Assembly (NCBI GenBank): GCA_944320685.1
Contig: CALUIK010000003.1
Coordinates: forward strand, 62,001 to 126,000
Direction of reading: 5' to 3'
DNA: 64,000 nucleotides
Origin: an uncultured Alistipes sp.
Lineage (GTDB): Bacteria; Bacteroidota; Bacteroidia; Bacteroidales; Rikenellaceae
Positions 9,226-18,421 of the stretch are shown here, piece by piece. The position numbers were made by a program, and so were the translations under genes. Position 1 is the stretch's first letter; every line of letters starts with the position of its first letter. The notes below the pieces were generated by a model. The model was not told where the DNA came from. It searched no databases and saw nothing but the letters and a program-made list of their open reading frames with translations.

Positions 9226-10827
9226 TTATTTTACTATCAGTTCGTTGTATGCACGGTCGGTAAGGGCCGTAAGAATGGCGCGTGCCGACTTCCATTCGGC
9301 GGGCGGAATGATCGACTTGTTGATCTTTACGTTGCGCGTGACGGTGGCCTTGCCGCCCTCGACCTCCACGCGGAGCGTTACTTCGCCCACGGAGTTCGAG
9401 ATCTTCAGCTCGCGGCTCGGCGTAAGTATGCGGCCGTCGGTCTCGACGGTGAAATGCACCTCGTCATCGCACACGTACGGTATCTCGAAATATTGCCGGC
9501 GTTCAGTCCCCATGTTTGGCGCCCATGACTCGGCAAGCCCTATCGCGGGCAGTTTCACCAAGCGGTACCCCGAACAGTCGCTGACACTGACGGCAGGTGC
9601 CTTATCCGTCTTCGAGGTTGTGCCGTTGCTTTCTGTTTCTATATCGGCAGTGACAGTGGCCTCGGTTCCCTTTACCGTGATCCGGGTTTCGGCTCTATAG
9701 CTGTTTGGGCATGGAGCGAAGCCGATCTTTTCGCCGCTCGTTACCGAGTATACCTCGTCGCGGTCGCTGCGTGCACGCGAGAGGGCCGAGCCTATCGAAG
9801 TGTAGTATTCGTCTTTTCCGTCAATTGTAACACGTACCGCGAAATTCTTGATGTCGCGCAGCATCTTCACGGCGTGGAAGGCTGGATATACCGCCACCAG
9901 TTCGGCGTCGATGCCTTCGGCCGCGAGGGTGCGGGCCGCAAGCCTGCATTTCTCGAGATCGGTGCCGTAGGCCGATGACAGCACCTCCGTTGCCGTACGG
10001 CTGCGATAACCTGCCATATAGGGAGTAACGCCGCAAGAACCGAGATTCTGCGTTATATAGTTCAAGTATGCTTTGACGGTCTCGGCTTTCGAGTCGCGTG
10101 CAAGGCCCGGTATGCGGACTATGTCGCGTTCGGTGCTGGCGATGCGGCTAAGTGCGTCGGCCGTTGAGGTGAATGTCGTAGCGCAGAGTATGGGCCGCCC
10201 TTCGCCGTTCTGCGGCATTTTACCCTCATCGTAGTATGCGGCGAGGTTGCGGAACTGCCATGTATAGGTGTCTCCCGTGCGGCTGGGTTTCATGGCGGGG
10301 TCGTAACGCAGTTCGGTACCCGCGGGCACGGTGATCTCTATACGGCGCTCCTTGACTGCGGCGGCAGGCTCGGTGAGAGTTTCGCACACCTCGAGAGCAG
10401 GGTAGAGGCCCGCCTTAGTGGTAAGCGTGTAGTCGAGGTGTATCGTGGCGCCGATCTCCAGTCCCGTATGGGTTATGACCGCCTCGAGCAGGCGGTTGTA
10501 TGCCGGAGCGTCGGCTGCGGCGTGGGGCAGCGACTCGTTGACGGCATTGTCGGGCAGGGGTACGACGGTGCCGTCGGCCTGCGTCGTGTAGGCCTCGTTT
10601 ATGGTGAGAGTCTGGTATTCGGGGTCGTAGACGACGAACGTCTCGCCGAAGAGGTTGTTGAACGAGGAGTGGGTCTGGAGTTTCAAATCCATCACGCGGC
10701 GGTACTGCTGCGAGCCGTCGGCTGCAAGCGTGTAGCTGGTGTGGAGTTTCTCGTATACGGCCTCGTCGCCGGCGTATGCCGCCGTGAAGGCCAGAAGGCA
10801 CAATATGGTTGCTATGTATCGTTTCAT
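9226..10827 (-). CDS. DUF3857 protein with degenerate transglutaminase-like domain
   Basis: A 533-residue secreted protein (signal MKRYIATILCLLAFTAAYA). Residues about 25-240 form a DUF3857 beta domain (QYRRVMDLKLQTHSSF..LFGETFVVYDP). Residues about 245-350 align with the transglutaminase core of the neighbouring upstream protein, but the triad is missing: the Cys position (in AYGTDLEKCRLA) is Asp290, the His position is Asn328 and the Asp position falls in YYTSIG. It therefore looks catalytically dead and may bind rather than process substrate. It lies 6 bases downstream of its paralogue and is surely cotranscribed. The substrate is unknown; DUF3857/transglutaminase proteins are common in Bacteroidetes envelopes. 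Confidence 0.8.
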   Translation of the reverse strand: MKRYIATILCLLAFTAAYAGDEAVYEKLHTSYTLAADGSQQYRRVMDLKLQTHSSFNNLFGETFVVYDPEYQTLTINEAYTTQADGTVVPLPDNAVNESLPHAAADAPAYNRLLEAVITHTGLEIGATIHLDYTLTTKAGLYPALEVCETLTEPAAAVKERRIEITVPAGTELRYDPAMKPSRTGDTYTWQFRNLAAYYDEGKMPQNGEGRPILCATTFTSTADALSRIASTERDIVRIPGLARDSKAETVKAYLNYITQNLGSCGVTPYMAGYRSRTATEVLSSAYGTDLEKCRLAARTLAAEGIDAELVAVYPAFHAVKMLRDIKNFAVRVTIDGKDEYYTSIGSALSRARSDRDEVYSVTSGEKIGFAPCPNSYRAETRITVKGTEATVTADIETESNGTTSKTDKAPAVSVSDCSGYRLVKLPAIGLAESWAPNMGTERRQYFEIPYVCDDEVHFTVETDGRILTPSRELKISNSVGEVTLRVEVEGGKATVTRNVKINKSIIPPAEWKSARAILTALTDRAYNELIVK

Positions 10828-10833
10828 ATTACT

Positions 10834-12789
10834 CTATCTCTTTTCGAAAACCAAATCGTTTATCCCGTTGAATCCCATCACCGACTCGCGGAACTCCCTC
10901 CAGTCGGCCGCGTCGTAGACACGCTTGCCGAGCGATATGCGCTGTCGCATGTGCAGCGTTGTACCCGACTGCGAATAGCTGCCCTCGTAATTGACGATCT
11001 CGCCGCCGGCTTCGGCCTTGTACGGCTCGCCGGCGAGCGTATAGCCTTCGGGAAGGGTGATGCTCTCCTCAAGCTCCACAAGGCGCGAGGTCGCGTCTTT
11101 GAAGGCATACAGGCGCATATCGGACGTCACGTTGACGCGCAGGAACGAATATATCGAGTTATAGAGCCCTGTCTTGACGATAGGACGGCATATCATGACG
11201 CCGTCGCCTACGGCCGCATAGTCGGGTATCTCGAAGCGGACGGCCATCGAGAACGGCCCCTGCTGGTAGTCGGCGGGGTTCTTGCCCGCATCGTACGACA
11301 GGAGACGGGCCTGCGGCGATATGTTCAGCAATTCGCGCTCGATGGCGGCGCGTACGCGGGCGCGCATGCCTGTTGTGAAGGGGCGGCGTACCGAGGCGTC
11401 CGACAGACCCTCGGCCTCGACAACGAAACTGCCCGTGAGTTTGCCGCGGGCGTCGAGCCGCGACGTGGCCTTTATGCGGAAATAGTGGTTCTCCGGGGCC
11501 GAGAGGGGCGTAAGGCAGAGATCCGACCCTTCGGGTATGCCGGGCAGGTAGTTCTGCTGCTGCTCGGCACTGCTCCACAGTTCGCGGCTGAATGGTACCC
11601 ATGTCGGGTCGAGTGGCATATATGTGCCGTCGTCGAGTTTCACTACGGCGACACAGTGGTTGAAGTGGTCGGCAGGTATCGCCTCGATGCGCGATCCGGC
11701 CATTGTCATGGCAGGGTAGGCCTCGAAGCCAGCCATGCGCAGCATCGAGATCAGCAGCGCCGCCTTGTCCTTGCAGACGCCGCAGCGGTCGGTGAAGTTG
11801 GTGCGGGTGTTGTGCAGCGTGTAACCTTCGCCTTTGCCCATCGAGATGCCCGAATAACGCATATTGTCGGCCACCCAGTGGGTAAGTACGGCGATCTTGC
11901 GCATCGGGTCGTCGATGCCGCGCAGCAGTTCGTCGACCTTGGCCTGCGCCTCGGGCGTGGGGTCGAAACTGCCGTAGTCCTCGTTCACGCCGTGGAACCA
12001 TAGCGACTTGTCGCGCCACGAGTCGGTCGACGAGAGCATCAGTTTCGGCGCCACGTCGTAGAGGTCGACCATATTGGCTTCCGAATGGAAGGGCCATATG
12101 TTCGAGACCGTGAACGACAGTATCTGCCGCCCGTCGGCATAGCGCACCGAGGGTGAGCACGAGCCCTGATAGAACTCATATTGTACGTGCTTGCCCTGCG
12201 GGACGGATACCGTGTAGTTCTTGAGCATCGTAGGCGTCGATACCCAGAAGGGGACGATGTCGTAAAAGTGTCCGCGCATGGGCGGGATGAAGCGTTCGTC
12301 GTCGGCCGACGCGGTGCCGTCGAGCAGCGCGTATGTGAAGCCGTGTTTCTCGATCGAGTATTCCACTACGTCGCCGGCTCCGAGCGCACCGATCTCGATC
12401 ATGATCTGGCGGGCGCCCCAATATATGGCGCGTGCGGGAGCGGCGTAATCCAGTGTGCCTTCGACGGGAATCTCGTCGACGGTGCCGTCGGCGCGGTACA
12501 CCCTGACGCTTGTGAAGCGGGCGGCGGCCGTGAGCGGATCGTAGTCGTATTTCAGGACACGGTTTTCGAGCGCACCCTGCGCATTGCCTATGAGTACGGC
12601 GCGGTATATGTCGAATGCGCCCGATCCTGTTTCGGCGATCTCGACATTCGTGCGGTCAATGAGGCATAACGAAGGGCAAGAGTTAAATTTCGGGTCTGTC
12701 TCGATCCGAGCCTTGATAGGGAGCCACTCTTGCGCCGATGCAGCGTACCACAACGGCAGAAGGAGGAACAAAAGCAAAAGTCTCTTCAT
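10834..12789 (-). CDS. DUF3857 and transglutaminase-core protein
   Basis: A 651-residue secreted protein (signal MKRLLLLFLLLPLWYAASA). A DUF3857 beta domain occupies about residues 60-260. A transglutaminase-like core follows (about 285-400) with the full triad: Cys339 in CGVCKDKAALL, His378 in DHFNHCVAVV and Asp394 in MPLDPTW. A C-terminal beta domain (about 430-650) resembles DUF3858-type domains. The family is assumed to act as periplasmic protease, amidase or crosslinking enzyme, but its reaction is unproven. It is the first gene of a two-gene operon with the degenerate paralogue; a good promoter lies about 60 bases upstream. Confidence 0.83.
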   Translation of the reverse strand: MKRLLLLFLLLPLWYAASAQEWLPIKARIETDPKFNSCPSLCLIDRTNVEIAETGSGAFDIYRAVLIGNAQGALENRVLKYDYDPLTAAARFTSVRVYRADGTVDEIPVEGTLDYAAPARAIYWGARQIMIEIGALGAGDVVEYSIEKHGFTYALLDGTASADDERFIPPMRGHFYDIVPFWVSTPTMLKNYTVSVPQGKHVQYEFYQGSCSPSVRYADGRQILSFTVSNIWPFHSEANMVDLYDVAPKLMLSSTDSWRDKSLWFHGVNEDYGSFDPTPEAQAKVDELLRGIDDPMRKIAVLTHWVADNMRYSGISMGKGEGYTLHNTRTNFTDRCGVCKDKAALLISMLRMAGFEAYPAMTMAGSRIEAIPADHFNHCVAVVKLDDGTYMPLDPTWVPFSRELWSSAEQQQNYLPGIPEGSDLCLTPLSAPENHYFRIKATSRLDARGKLTGSFVVEAEGLSDASVRRPFTTGMRARVRAAIERELLNISPQARLLSYDAGKNPADYQQGPFSMAVRFEIPDYAAVGDGVMICRPIVKTGLYNSIYSFLRVNVTSDMRLYAFKDATSRLVELEESITLPEGYTLAGEPYKAEAGGEIVNYEGSYSQSGTTLHMRQRISLGKRVYDAADWREFRESVMGFNGINDLVFEKR

Positions 12790-12852
12790 GTATGCGATGG
12801 TTTTATGTTATTTGTCTAATCGGCTGGGCGGGGTACGCCTATCGTAGACGTG

Positions 12853-12884
12853 CAAATATACGCAAAGGCGGGAGCAGAAGCAAA
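12853..12884 (-). promoter_or_regulatory. sigma-ABfr promoter of the DUF3857 operon
   Basis: On the minus strand TTTG (12884-12881), 20 bases, then TATATTTG (12860-12853). Transcription would start near 12846, giving a leader of about 55 bases. Confidence 0.75.
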
Positions 12885-12909
12885 TCGAGAACCTTGTTTT
12901 CGGATCCAA

Positions 12910-12935
12910 TTATATGTGCGTTTTATATGTGCGTT
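12910..12935. repeat. tandem 13-base repeat, two perfect copies
   Basis: The 13-mer TTATATGTGCGTT occurs at 12910-12922 and again at 12923-12935 in the otherwise empty region between the DUF3857 operon and the small gene at 13279. It has no obvious role; it could be a binding site or replication slippage. Confidence 0.7.
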
Positions 12936-13187
12936 GCGTATACTATATAGCGGAACAAGGAGGATTTCGGAAGCAATAACCTTTATCGCAACATTGAGCG
13001 ATATATCTTGCCCTGCCTGATTGGCGTCTGTTGAGTGCGATGTATTCGCTTGCCCCGATTTGCTATACGGTACGTCTGCATGACGATAGCCGCATAGCCG
13101 CGCGATGAGGAATAAGAGGAGTATTTAGGCTGTTTTGACCTCGAACATTAACGGAAAGGTGCATCGCGGGCAAAGTTCTGTAACAAA

Positions 13188-13242
13188 CCGACATAATATT
13201 TGTATTTTGCGGATATTATGTCGGTGGCTTTTTTGCTTTTTT
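13188..13242 (+). terminator. orphan intrinsic terminator / possible attenuator
   Basis: A perfect 12-bp stem (13188-13199 with 13213-13224) is followed by a T-rich tract (13228-13242). No plus-strand gene precedes it: the upstream neighbour runs the other way. It ends 36 bases before the start of the small gene at 13279, so it may attenuate that gene or end an unannotated small RNA. The rest of 12890-13187 shows no recognisable gene. Confidence 0.6.
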
Positions 13243-13278
13243 CATTCCGATAGGCTAACTTTATATCACGGTAAGAGC

Positions 13279-13602
13279 ATGGAGTATGTGCGGCCAAAGG
13301 TGCTTTGCGTAACGCGTGACGGTGACAATCTATCTTTCATATACAACCGTATCGTATACAATGTAAGCATGGAGTACAACGGAGAGTATCACAATTTCGC
13401 CCTCAATATTGCAGGTTTGTCCAGTGCCCTCGCCATGACCGGGAACAAACTTGTCGGATGGATCTATTCACATAACTATGATCCCGATCTGGCGGCTACA
13501 ATATACGATGGTGTCGAGTTGCATGAAATAGATGATTGGGACGATGCCAAAAGAGAGTCCGGAAATCCGATACTCGTAATACATACTCTTGCGAAACGTT
13601 AA
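13279..13602 (+). CDS. hypothetical small protein
   Basis: A 107-residue protein I do not recognise. The chosen start MEYVRPKVLCV follows GGTAAGAGC, a plausible ribosome site; the longer in-frame start at 13135 would run through the upstream hairpin and is unlikely. The product looks soluble, with a beta-rich first half (two copies of a short MEY segment), a middle hydrophobic stretch (ALNIAGLSSALAMTG) and a hydrophobic C-terminus (NPILVIHTLA). There is no signal peptide or Cys motif. It is isolated between a terminator-like hairpin and the tRNA region. Codon use looks more AT-rich than its neighbours, which may hint at recent arrival. Confidence 0.5.
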   Translation: MEYVRPKVLCVTRDGDNLSFIYNRIVYNVSMEYNGEYHNFALNIAGLSSALAMTGNKLVGWIYSHNYDPDLAATIYDGVELHEIDDWDDAKRESGNPILVIHTLAKR

Positions 13603-13863
13603 GTTCCCATACGGTCAAATCTTGCCCCCCCCCTCCCCAAAGCATTAGGCACATGATTCTTGAAGTAAGTCGTTACGTTCATAGTGTTAAAGCGGGGCTT
13701 TACTTGGCTGCATGAATGCCATCCGTGTAGTAAAGATCTAAGGCTGATGGATCGAGGAGGAAACAATAGATACGCTTTACTGAAAAAAATGATGCGAAAT
13801 GAGGTGCAGGGAAAGGGAGAATTGCCCTAATTTGTGTCGAAATTGTGTGCCCGCCAAAAACGA

Positions 13864-13895
13864 GACAGCCGTCTGCATTGCTGCAAGCGGCTGTC
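13864..13895 (-). terminator. terminator of tRNA-Phe
   Basis: An interrupted stem with 8-bp outer arms (13864-13871 with 13888-13895) begins 7 bases beyond the tRNA 3' end. On the minus strand it is followed by TCGTTTTT. The stretch 13603-13863 before it holds only a nine-C run (13625-13633) and no supported gene. Confidence 0.75.
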
Positions 13896-13902
13896 TTTGA
13901 AG

Positions 13903-13975
13903 TGGTACCAGCGGGAATCGAACCAGCGACACAAGGATTTTCAGTCCTTTGCTCTACCAACTGAGCTATGGCACC
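13903..13975 (-). tRNA. tRNA-Phe (anticodon GAA)
   Basis: The minus strand folds into a 73-base cloverleaf: acceptor GGTGCCA/TGGTACC, D-arm with GCTCAGTTGGTAGAGC, anticodon stem AAGGA/TCCTT enclosing CTGAAAA (GAA anticodon), and T-arm GGTTCGATTCC. The 3' CCA is not encoded. It has its own promoter and terminator. Confidence 0.96.
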
Positions 13976-14052
13976 ATCGTCATCGGGCATGTTTTCCGAC
14001 CGCATGCAATGTCATGAGACATCGGAACGATCTTTTTGTCCCATTGCGAGTG

Positions 14053-14083
14053 CAAAGGTAAACAAAAAATCTCAACATCCAAA
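14053..14083 (-). promoter_or_regulatory. sigma-ABfr promoter of tRNA-Phe
   Basis: On the minus strand TTTG (14083-14080), exactly 19 bases, then TACCTTTG (14060-14053). It lies about 70 bases upstream of the mature tRNA 5' end. Confidence 0.85.
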
Positions 14084-14304
14084 TGTTTCGGCGATTTTTT
14101 ATGCCTTTCTTTTTCGCAGTCGTTTTAGGACATTGATATGATGGAGGGGTAAACGCCTCTTTATGGGACCGTGTCTGGGCGCAGATGGCGTGATATATAA
14201 CCGGACGGAAGTGCAATTGGGTATGTAGAGGAAGGGGGGATGTATTGCCCGCGCCGAGGCATGGATACGGGTAGTGCATGCCGGAATGGCTGGTATGCAG
14301 ATAA

Positions 14305-14341
14305 AGAGATGCCGCGGAACTTTCAAGCCCGCGGCATCTCT
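14305..14341 (-). terminator. hairpin downstream of tRNA-Ser
   Basis: A perfect 13-bp stem (14305-14317 with 14329-14341) with an 11-base loop, about 110 bases past the tRNA-Ser 3' end. On the minus strand it is followed by TTTATC. It is the likely end of the tRNA-Ser transcript. No supported gene lies in 14084-14304. Confidence 0.6.
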
Positions 14342-14450
14342 GAATACCCTTAATTAACCTCATGGCTTTGTCAAACCATTTTTTTTTCGGAGACATTGTC
14401 CTTTCGCCTCCATGACGGGCGCTGTCTTTCGGGAACAACTCCTGTCGAAG

Positions 14451-14539
14451 CGGAAGGAGGGGGATTCGAACCCCCGGTACCCAAATTCGAGTACGTCAGT
14501 TTAGCAAACTGGTGGTTTCAGCCACTCACCCATCCTTCC
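14451..14539 (-). tRNA. tRNA-Ser (anticodon GCT)
   Basis: The minus strand gives an 89-base class II tRNA: acceptor GGAAGGA/TCCTTCC with discriminator G, anticodon stem CAGT/ACTG around TTGCTAA (GCT anticodon), a long variable arm typical of tRNA-Ser, and T-arm GGTTCGAATCC. The 3' CCA is not encoded. Confidence 0.96.
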
Positions 14540-14566
14540 AAACCGATATTCTCTGAAAGAGTGGTG

Positions 14567-14596
14567 CAAATGTATGTAAAAAAAACTACAGTGCAA
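14567..14596 (-). promoter_or_regulatory. sigma-ABfr promoter of tRNA-Ser
   Basis: On the minus strand TTTG (14596-14593), 18 bases, then TACATTTG (14574-14567), about 28 bases upstream of the tRNA. Confidence 0.8.
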
Positions 14597-14790
14597 AATA
14601 ATCATGCCGTAAAATTTTGTGCGGCGGGAAATTCGGACCGTAATGGTTTCGTGACGCCGCAGCCGCGGCGTCGCGCTGATGTCTGTGGAATACGGCGGCG
14701 ATAGGCGTGCGGGCGTGCGGTTCCTTTGAGGGTTCTTCGCGGCAGAGCCGTACGGCGTTGCTAAAATATGGCGTGAACACCGTAAGGCGG

Positions 14791-14821
14791 TTGTGCCGTT
14801 TGATTAAAAAGGTTATATTTG
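14791..14821 (+). promoter_or_regulatory. promoter of the DUF5009-type acyltransferase gene
   Basis: TTGT at 14791, 19 bases, then TATATTTG at 14814-14821. The -33 box is imperfect but the -7 box matches fully. The leader to 14938 would be about 110 bases. Confidence 0.65.
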
Positions 14822-14937
14822 TAGCCGTGACCGGTAACCTGCGGCGAGTGGGGCTGTCGTGCGGCCGGTGCCGCTGATGGCGGCGGGTATGCGGCCGGAT
14901 GCCGATTTTATTTTTTAATGTCTATATTCCGAATGCC

Positions 14938-16047
14938 ATGAAAAACGAACGTCTGATGTCGCTTGACGCACTGCGCGGATTCGACATGCTTTTCATCATG
15001 GGCTTCGCCTCGCTGGTGGTGTCCCTGTGTGCCTTGTGGCCATGCGGCGTTACGGATGCCATAGCCCGCTCGATGAGCCATGTGGCGTGGGACGGCCTGC
15101 GCCACCACGATACGATCTTCCCACTGTTCCTGTTCCTTGCGGGGGTGTCGTTTCCCTTCTCGCTGGCCAAACAGCGCGAGTCGGGCCGCACGCGGGGGCA
15201 GATATACGTGAAGATCGTGCGCCGCGGCGTGCTGCTCGTGTTGTTCGGGCTGATATACAACGGGTTGTTCTCGCTCGATTTCTCGGGCTTGCGCTGTGCG
15301 AGCGTGCTGGGACGCATCGGTATCGCGTGGATGGTTGCGGCGCTGCTGTATGTCAATTTCGGTGTGCGTACGCGCGCCGTCATATCGGTGGTGATACTCG
15401 TAGGTTACGCCCTGCTGTCGAAATATGTGGGTGCGCCGGACGTGCCCGGAGCGGACCCGTTGAGCCGCGAGGGGTGTCTCGTGGGTTATGTCGACCGCTG
15501 CCTGCTGCCCGGGCGCCTGCTCTATGACGGCGGGCGTTTCGACCCCGAGGGGCTGCTCTCGGCGCTGCCCGCCGTGGTGACGGCACTGCTCGGCATGTTC
15601 ACGGGCGAGCTGATACGCCTGCCCGAAACCCGTATGTCGGGCGGCCGCAAGACCCTGTGGATGGTCGCCGGCGCCGCGGTGCTGGCCGTTGCCGCAATCG
15701 CGGGCAAAGGCTTTGTGCCGGTGAACAAGATGCTGTGGTCGAGCACTTTCGTCTGCGCCGTGGGTGCCTACTCGCTGGCCATGATGGCTCTGTTCTACTA
15801 CGTGATCGACGTGCGCGGCCACAAGGGCTGGACGCTCTTCTTCCGCGTGGTGGGCATGAACTCGATAACGATATATATGGCGCAGCGCATTGTGGATTTC
15901 GGCGGAATATCTGACTTCTTCCTCGGCGGCGTGATCGGGCTTTGCCCCGAGGGTATCGCCTCGGTGATCGCTTCAGCGGGATATGTGGCCGTATGCTGGC
16001 TTTTCCTCTACTTCCTCTACCGCAAGCAGGTATTCCTGAAGATATGA
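14938..16047 (+). CDS. DUF5009 / heparan-alpha-glucosaminide N-acetyltransferase-like membrane protein
   Basis: A 369-residue multi-pass membrane protein. The N-terminus [22 protein letters not shown] and the following [25 protein letters not shown] are the signature of the COG4299/DUF5009 acyltransferase group, related to HGSNAT and YeiB. About ten hydrophobic segments are visible. HGSNAT uses a His in a luminal loop to move acetyl across the membrane; RHHDTIFP holds the likely equivalent. The likely role is transmembrane acylation of an envelope glycan, substrate unknown. The start at 14938 is preferred to 14899 because it begins exactly at the family N-terminus. It is followed by sufB 70 bases on, which has its own -7 box. 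Confidence 0.8.
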   Translation: MKNERLMSLDALRGFDMLFIMGFASLVVSLCALWPCGVTDAIARSMSHVAWDGLRHHDTIFPLFLFLAGVSFPFSLAKQRESGRTRGQIYVKIVRRGVLLVLFGLIYNGLFSLDFSGLRCASVLGRIGIAWMVAALLYVNFGVRTRAVISVVILVGYALLSKYVGAPDVPGADPLSREGCLVGYVDRCLLPGRLLYDGGRFDPEGLLSALPAVVTALLGMFTGELIRLPETRMSGGRKTLWMVAGAAVLAVAAIAGKGFVPVNKMLWSSTFVCAVGAYSLAMMALFYYVIDVRGHKGWTLFFRVVGMNSITIYMAQRIVDFGGISDFFLGGVIGLCPEGIASVIASAGYVAVCWLFLYFLYRKQVFLKI

Positions 16048-16090
16048 TGTCACGGTGCGGGACACCGATACGCGATTTGCATTTTTTTTG

Positions 16091-16098
16091 TATTTTTG
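16091..16098 (+). promoter_or_regulatory. -7 element of the suf operon
   Basis: TATTTTTG at 16091-16098 matches TAnnTTTG, 20 bases before the sufB start. No TTTG is seen at the usual -33 distance. I see no clear IscR-like operator. Confidence 0.5.
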
Positions 16099-16117
16099 CC
16101 GATCATTAGTGGTTTTT

Positions 16118-17563
16118 ATGGCTGACAAGGATAGAGTACTGATCGAGGACATAGAACGCGGCGAATACAAATACGGCTTCACGTCGGATATAGACACCGA
16201 GACCATTGGCCGCGGACTCGACGAGGATGTCATTCGCCTCATATCGGAGAAGAAGGGCGAACCCGAGTGGATGCTCGAACGTCGCTTGAAGGCTTATCGC
16301 CATTGGCTGACGATGAAGGCCCCGACATGGGCGCATCTGACGATCCCCGACATCGATTTTCAGGATATAATATATTACGCGGCGCCGAAGCCCCGCAAGA
16401 AGCTCGGCTCGATGGACGAGGTTGATCCCGAACTGAAGCGTACGTTTGACCGTCTGGGTATTCCGCTCGAGGAACAGATGGCCCTTGCGGGTGTTGCGGT
16501 GGATGCCGTAATGGACTCGGTCTCGGTGAAGACCACCTTCCGCGAGACGCTTGCCGAGAAGGGTATAATATTCTGTTCGATCTCGGAGGCCGTACGCGAG
16601 TATCCCGATCTGGTGCAGCGCTATCTGGGATCGGTGGTGCCCTATACCGACAATTTCTATGCGGCGCTGAACGCCGCCGTCTTTTCGGACGGATCGTTCT
16701 GCTATGTCCCGAAGGGGGTGCGCTGCCCGATGGAGCTGTCGACGTATTTCCGTATCAATGCCGAGGGTACTGGACAGTTCGAGCGCACGCTGCTGGTTGC
16801 CGACGAAGGCGCCTACGTGAGCTATCTGGAGGGTTGCACCGCCCCGCGGCGCGACGAAAACCAGCTCCATGCCGCCGTGGTGGAGATCGTTGTCGAGCGC
16901 GATGCCGAGGTGAAGTACTCTACGGTGCAGAACTGGTATCCGGGCGACAAGGATGGGCGGGGCGGAATATACAACTTCGTCACCAAGCGCGGCCTTTGCC
17001 GCGAGAATGCCCGTCTGTCGTGGACGCAGGTCGAGACCGGTTCGGCCATAACGTGGAAGTACCCGAGCTGCGTGCTTCAGGGCGACAACTCCGTGGGCGA
17101 GTTCTACTCGGTGGCCATGACCAATAACTTCCAGCAGGCCGATACGGGCACCAAGATGATACATGTCGGGCGTAACACGCGCAGCCGCATAGTATCGAAG
17201 GGCATTTCGGCGGGTGTGAGCCAGAACTCATACCGCGGAATGGTGCGTGTGGCCAAGGGCGCGGACAATGCACGCAACTACTCGCAGTGCGACTCTCTGC
17301 TCATAGGCGACCGCTGCGGGGCCCACACCTTCCCCGTAATAGACTCGCGCAATGCGTCGGCGGTAGTCGAGCATGAGGCAACGACGTCGAAGATCTCGGA
17401 GGAGCAGCTCTTCTACTGCAACCAGCGCGGCCTCTCGACGGAGGATGCCGTGGGCCTTATAGTGAACGGCTACGCCAAGGAGGTGCTGGCCAAGCTGCCT
17501 ATGGAATTCGCCGTCGAGGCGCAGAAACTGTTGGCCATCAGTCTCGAAGGGTCGGTAGGGTAG
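16118..17563 (+). CDS. sufB: Fe-S cluster assembly protein SufB
   Basis: A 481-residue cytoplasmic scaffold subunit of the SufBCD complex, which builds Fe-S clusters using sulfur from SufS. Family segments are clear: [92 protein letters not shown] and the C-terminal [20 protein letters not shown]. The length fits the family. The start MADKDRV was chosen because the longer in-frame start at 16055 lies before the -7 box and adds an unrelated hydrophobic leader. First gene of sufBCDS. Confidence 0.95.
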   Translation: MADKDRVLIEDIERGEYKYGFTSDIDTETIGRGLDEDVIRLISEKKGEPEWMLERRLKAYRHWLTMKAPTWAHLTIPDIDFQDIIYYAAPKPRKKLGSMDEVDPELKRTFDRLGIPLEEQMALAGVAVDAVMDSVSVKTTFRETLAEKGIIFCSISEAVREYPDLVQRYLGSVVPYTDNFYAALNAAVFSDGSFCYVPKGVRCPMELSTYFRINAEGTGQFERTLLVADEGAYVSYLEGCTAPRRDENQLHAAVVEIVVERDAEVKYSTVQNWYPGDKDGRGGIYNFVTKRGLCRENARLSWTQVETGSAITWKYPSCVLQGDNSVGEFYSVAMTNNFQQADTGTKMIHVGRNTRSRIVSKGISAGVSQNSYRGMVRVAKGADNARNYSQCDSLLIGDRCGAHTFPVIDSRNASAVVEHEATTSKISEEQLFYCNQRGLSTEDAVGLIVNGYAKEVLAKLPMEFAVEAQKLLAISLEGSVG

Positions 17564-17668
17564 TCCGGTGCGCGGAATGTCGGGATTGGGGGCGATTGCG
17601 TATGCATGCTGCCGTTGTCGGGTAAAGGCCGTCCGTAAATTGTGAAATGTAAAAAATTGGCTAAAGAT

Positions 17669-18421
17669 ATGTTGAGTGTTAAGAATCTGCACGCTTCGGT
17701 CGAAGGCAAGGAGATACTTCGGGGCATAGACCTCGAGGTGCGTGCCGGCGAGGTGCATGCCATAATGGGCCCCAACGGGTCGGGCAAGAGTACGTTGGCG
17801 TCGGTGCTGGCCGGAAACCCGAAATATACCGTTACAGAGGGGTCGGTCGAGTTCCTGGGGCGTGACCTGTTGGGCCTGCCCGTCGAGGAGCGTGCCTGCA
17901 TGGGCCTTTTCCTCGGGTTCCAGTATCCGGTCGAGATTCCGGGTGTGACGATGGCCAACTTCATGAAGATGGCCGTGAACGAGCAACGCAGGTACCGTGG
18001 CGAGGAACCCCTCAAGGCAGGGGAGTTCCTGCGCCTGATGCGTGAGAAGAGCGCCGTGGTGGAGCTCGACTCTAAGTTGACGAACCGTGCCGTGAACGAG
18101 GGGTTCTCGGGCGGCGAGAAGAAGAAGAACGAGATATTCCAGATGGCTATGCTTGATCCCAAGCTGGCGGTGCTGGACGAGACCGACTCGGGGTTGGACA
18201 TCGACGCCCTGCGTATCGTCGCCACGGGCGTGACGAAACTGCATACGGATGATAACGCCACGGTGGTCATCACGCACTACCAGCGCCTTCTGGATTACAT
18301 CGTGCCCGATGTGGTGCATGTGCTCTACAAGGGCCGCATAATATATTCGGGCGACAAGACTCTGGCGCAGAAACTCGAACGCGAGGGTTACGATTGGCTC
18401 ATAAACGACTACAGGGAATGA
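17669..18421 (+). CDS. sufC: Fe-S cluster assembly ATPase SufC
   Basis: A 250-residue ABC-type ATPase that powers the SufBCD scaffold. Walker A is GPNGSGKST (34-42), the ABC signature is the SufC form FSGGEKKKNE, and Walker B is LAVLDETDSGLD. The ATG at 17669 gives the usual N-terminus (MLSVKNLHASVEGKEILRGID); a GTG at 17642 is possible but adds nine non-family residues. It starts about 105 bases after sufB and overlaps sufD by ATGA, so translation of the two is coupled. Confidence 0.95.
   Translation: MLSVKNLHASVEGKEILRGIDLEVRAGEVHAIMGPNGSGKSTLASVLAGNPKYTVTEGSVEFLGRDLLGLPVEERACMGLFLGFQYPVEIPGVTMANFMKMAVNEQRRYRGEEPLKAGEFLRLMREKSAVVELDSKLTNRAVNEGFSGGEKKKNEIFQMAMLDPKLAVLDETDSGLDIDALRIVATGVTKLHTDDNATVVITHYQRLLDYIVPDVVHVLYKGRIIYSGDKTLAQKLEREGYDWLINDYRE

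Noticed and set aside
13980..14396. A minus-strand frame after tRNA-Ser starting MSPKKKWFDKAMRLIKGIQ with a decent ribosome site
   Set aside because: It runs through a hairpin and the tRNA-Phe promoter, and the C-terminal two thirds are not protein-like. A short leader peptide cannot be excluded but is not supported.
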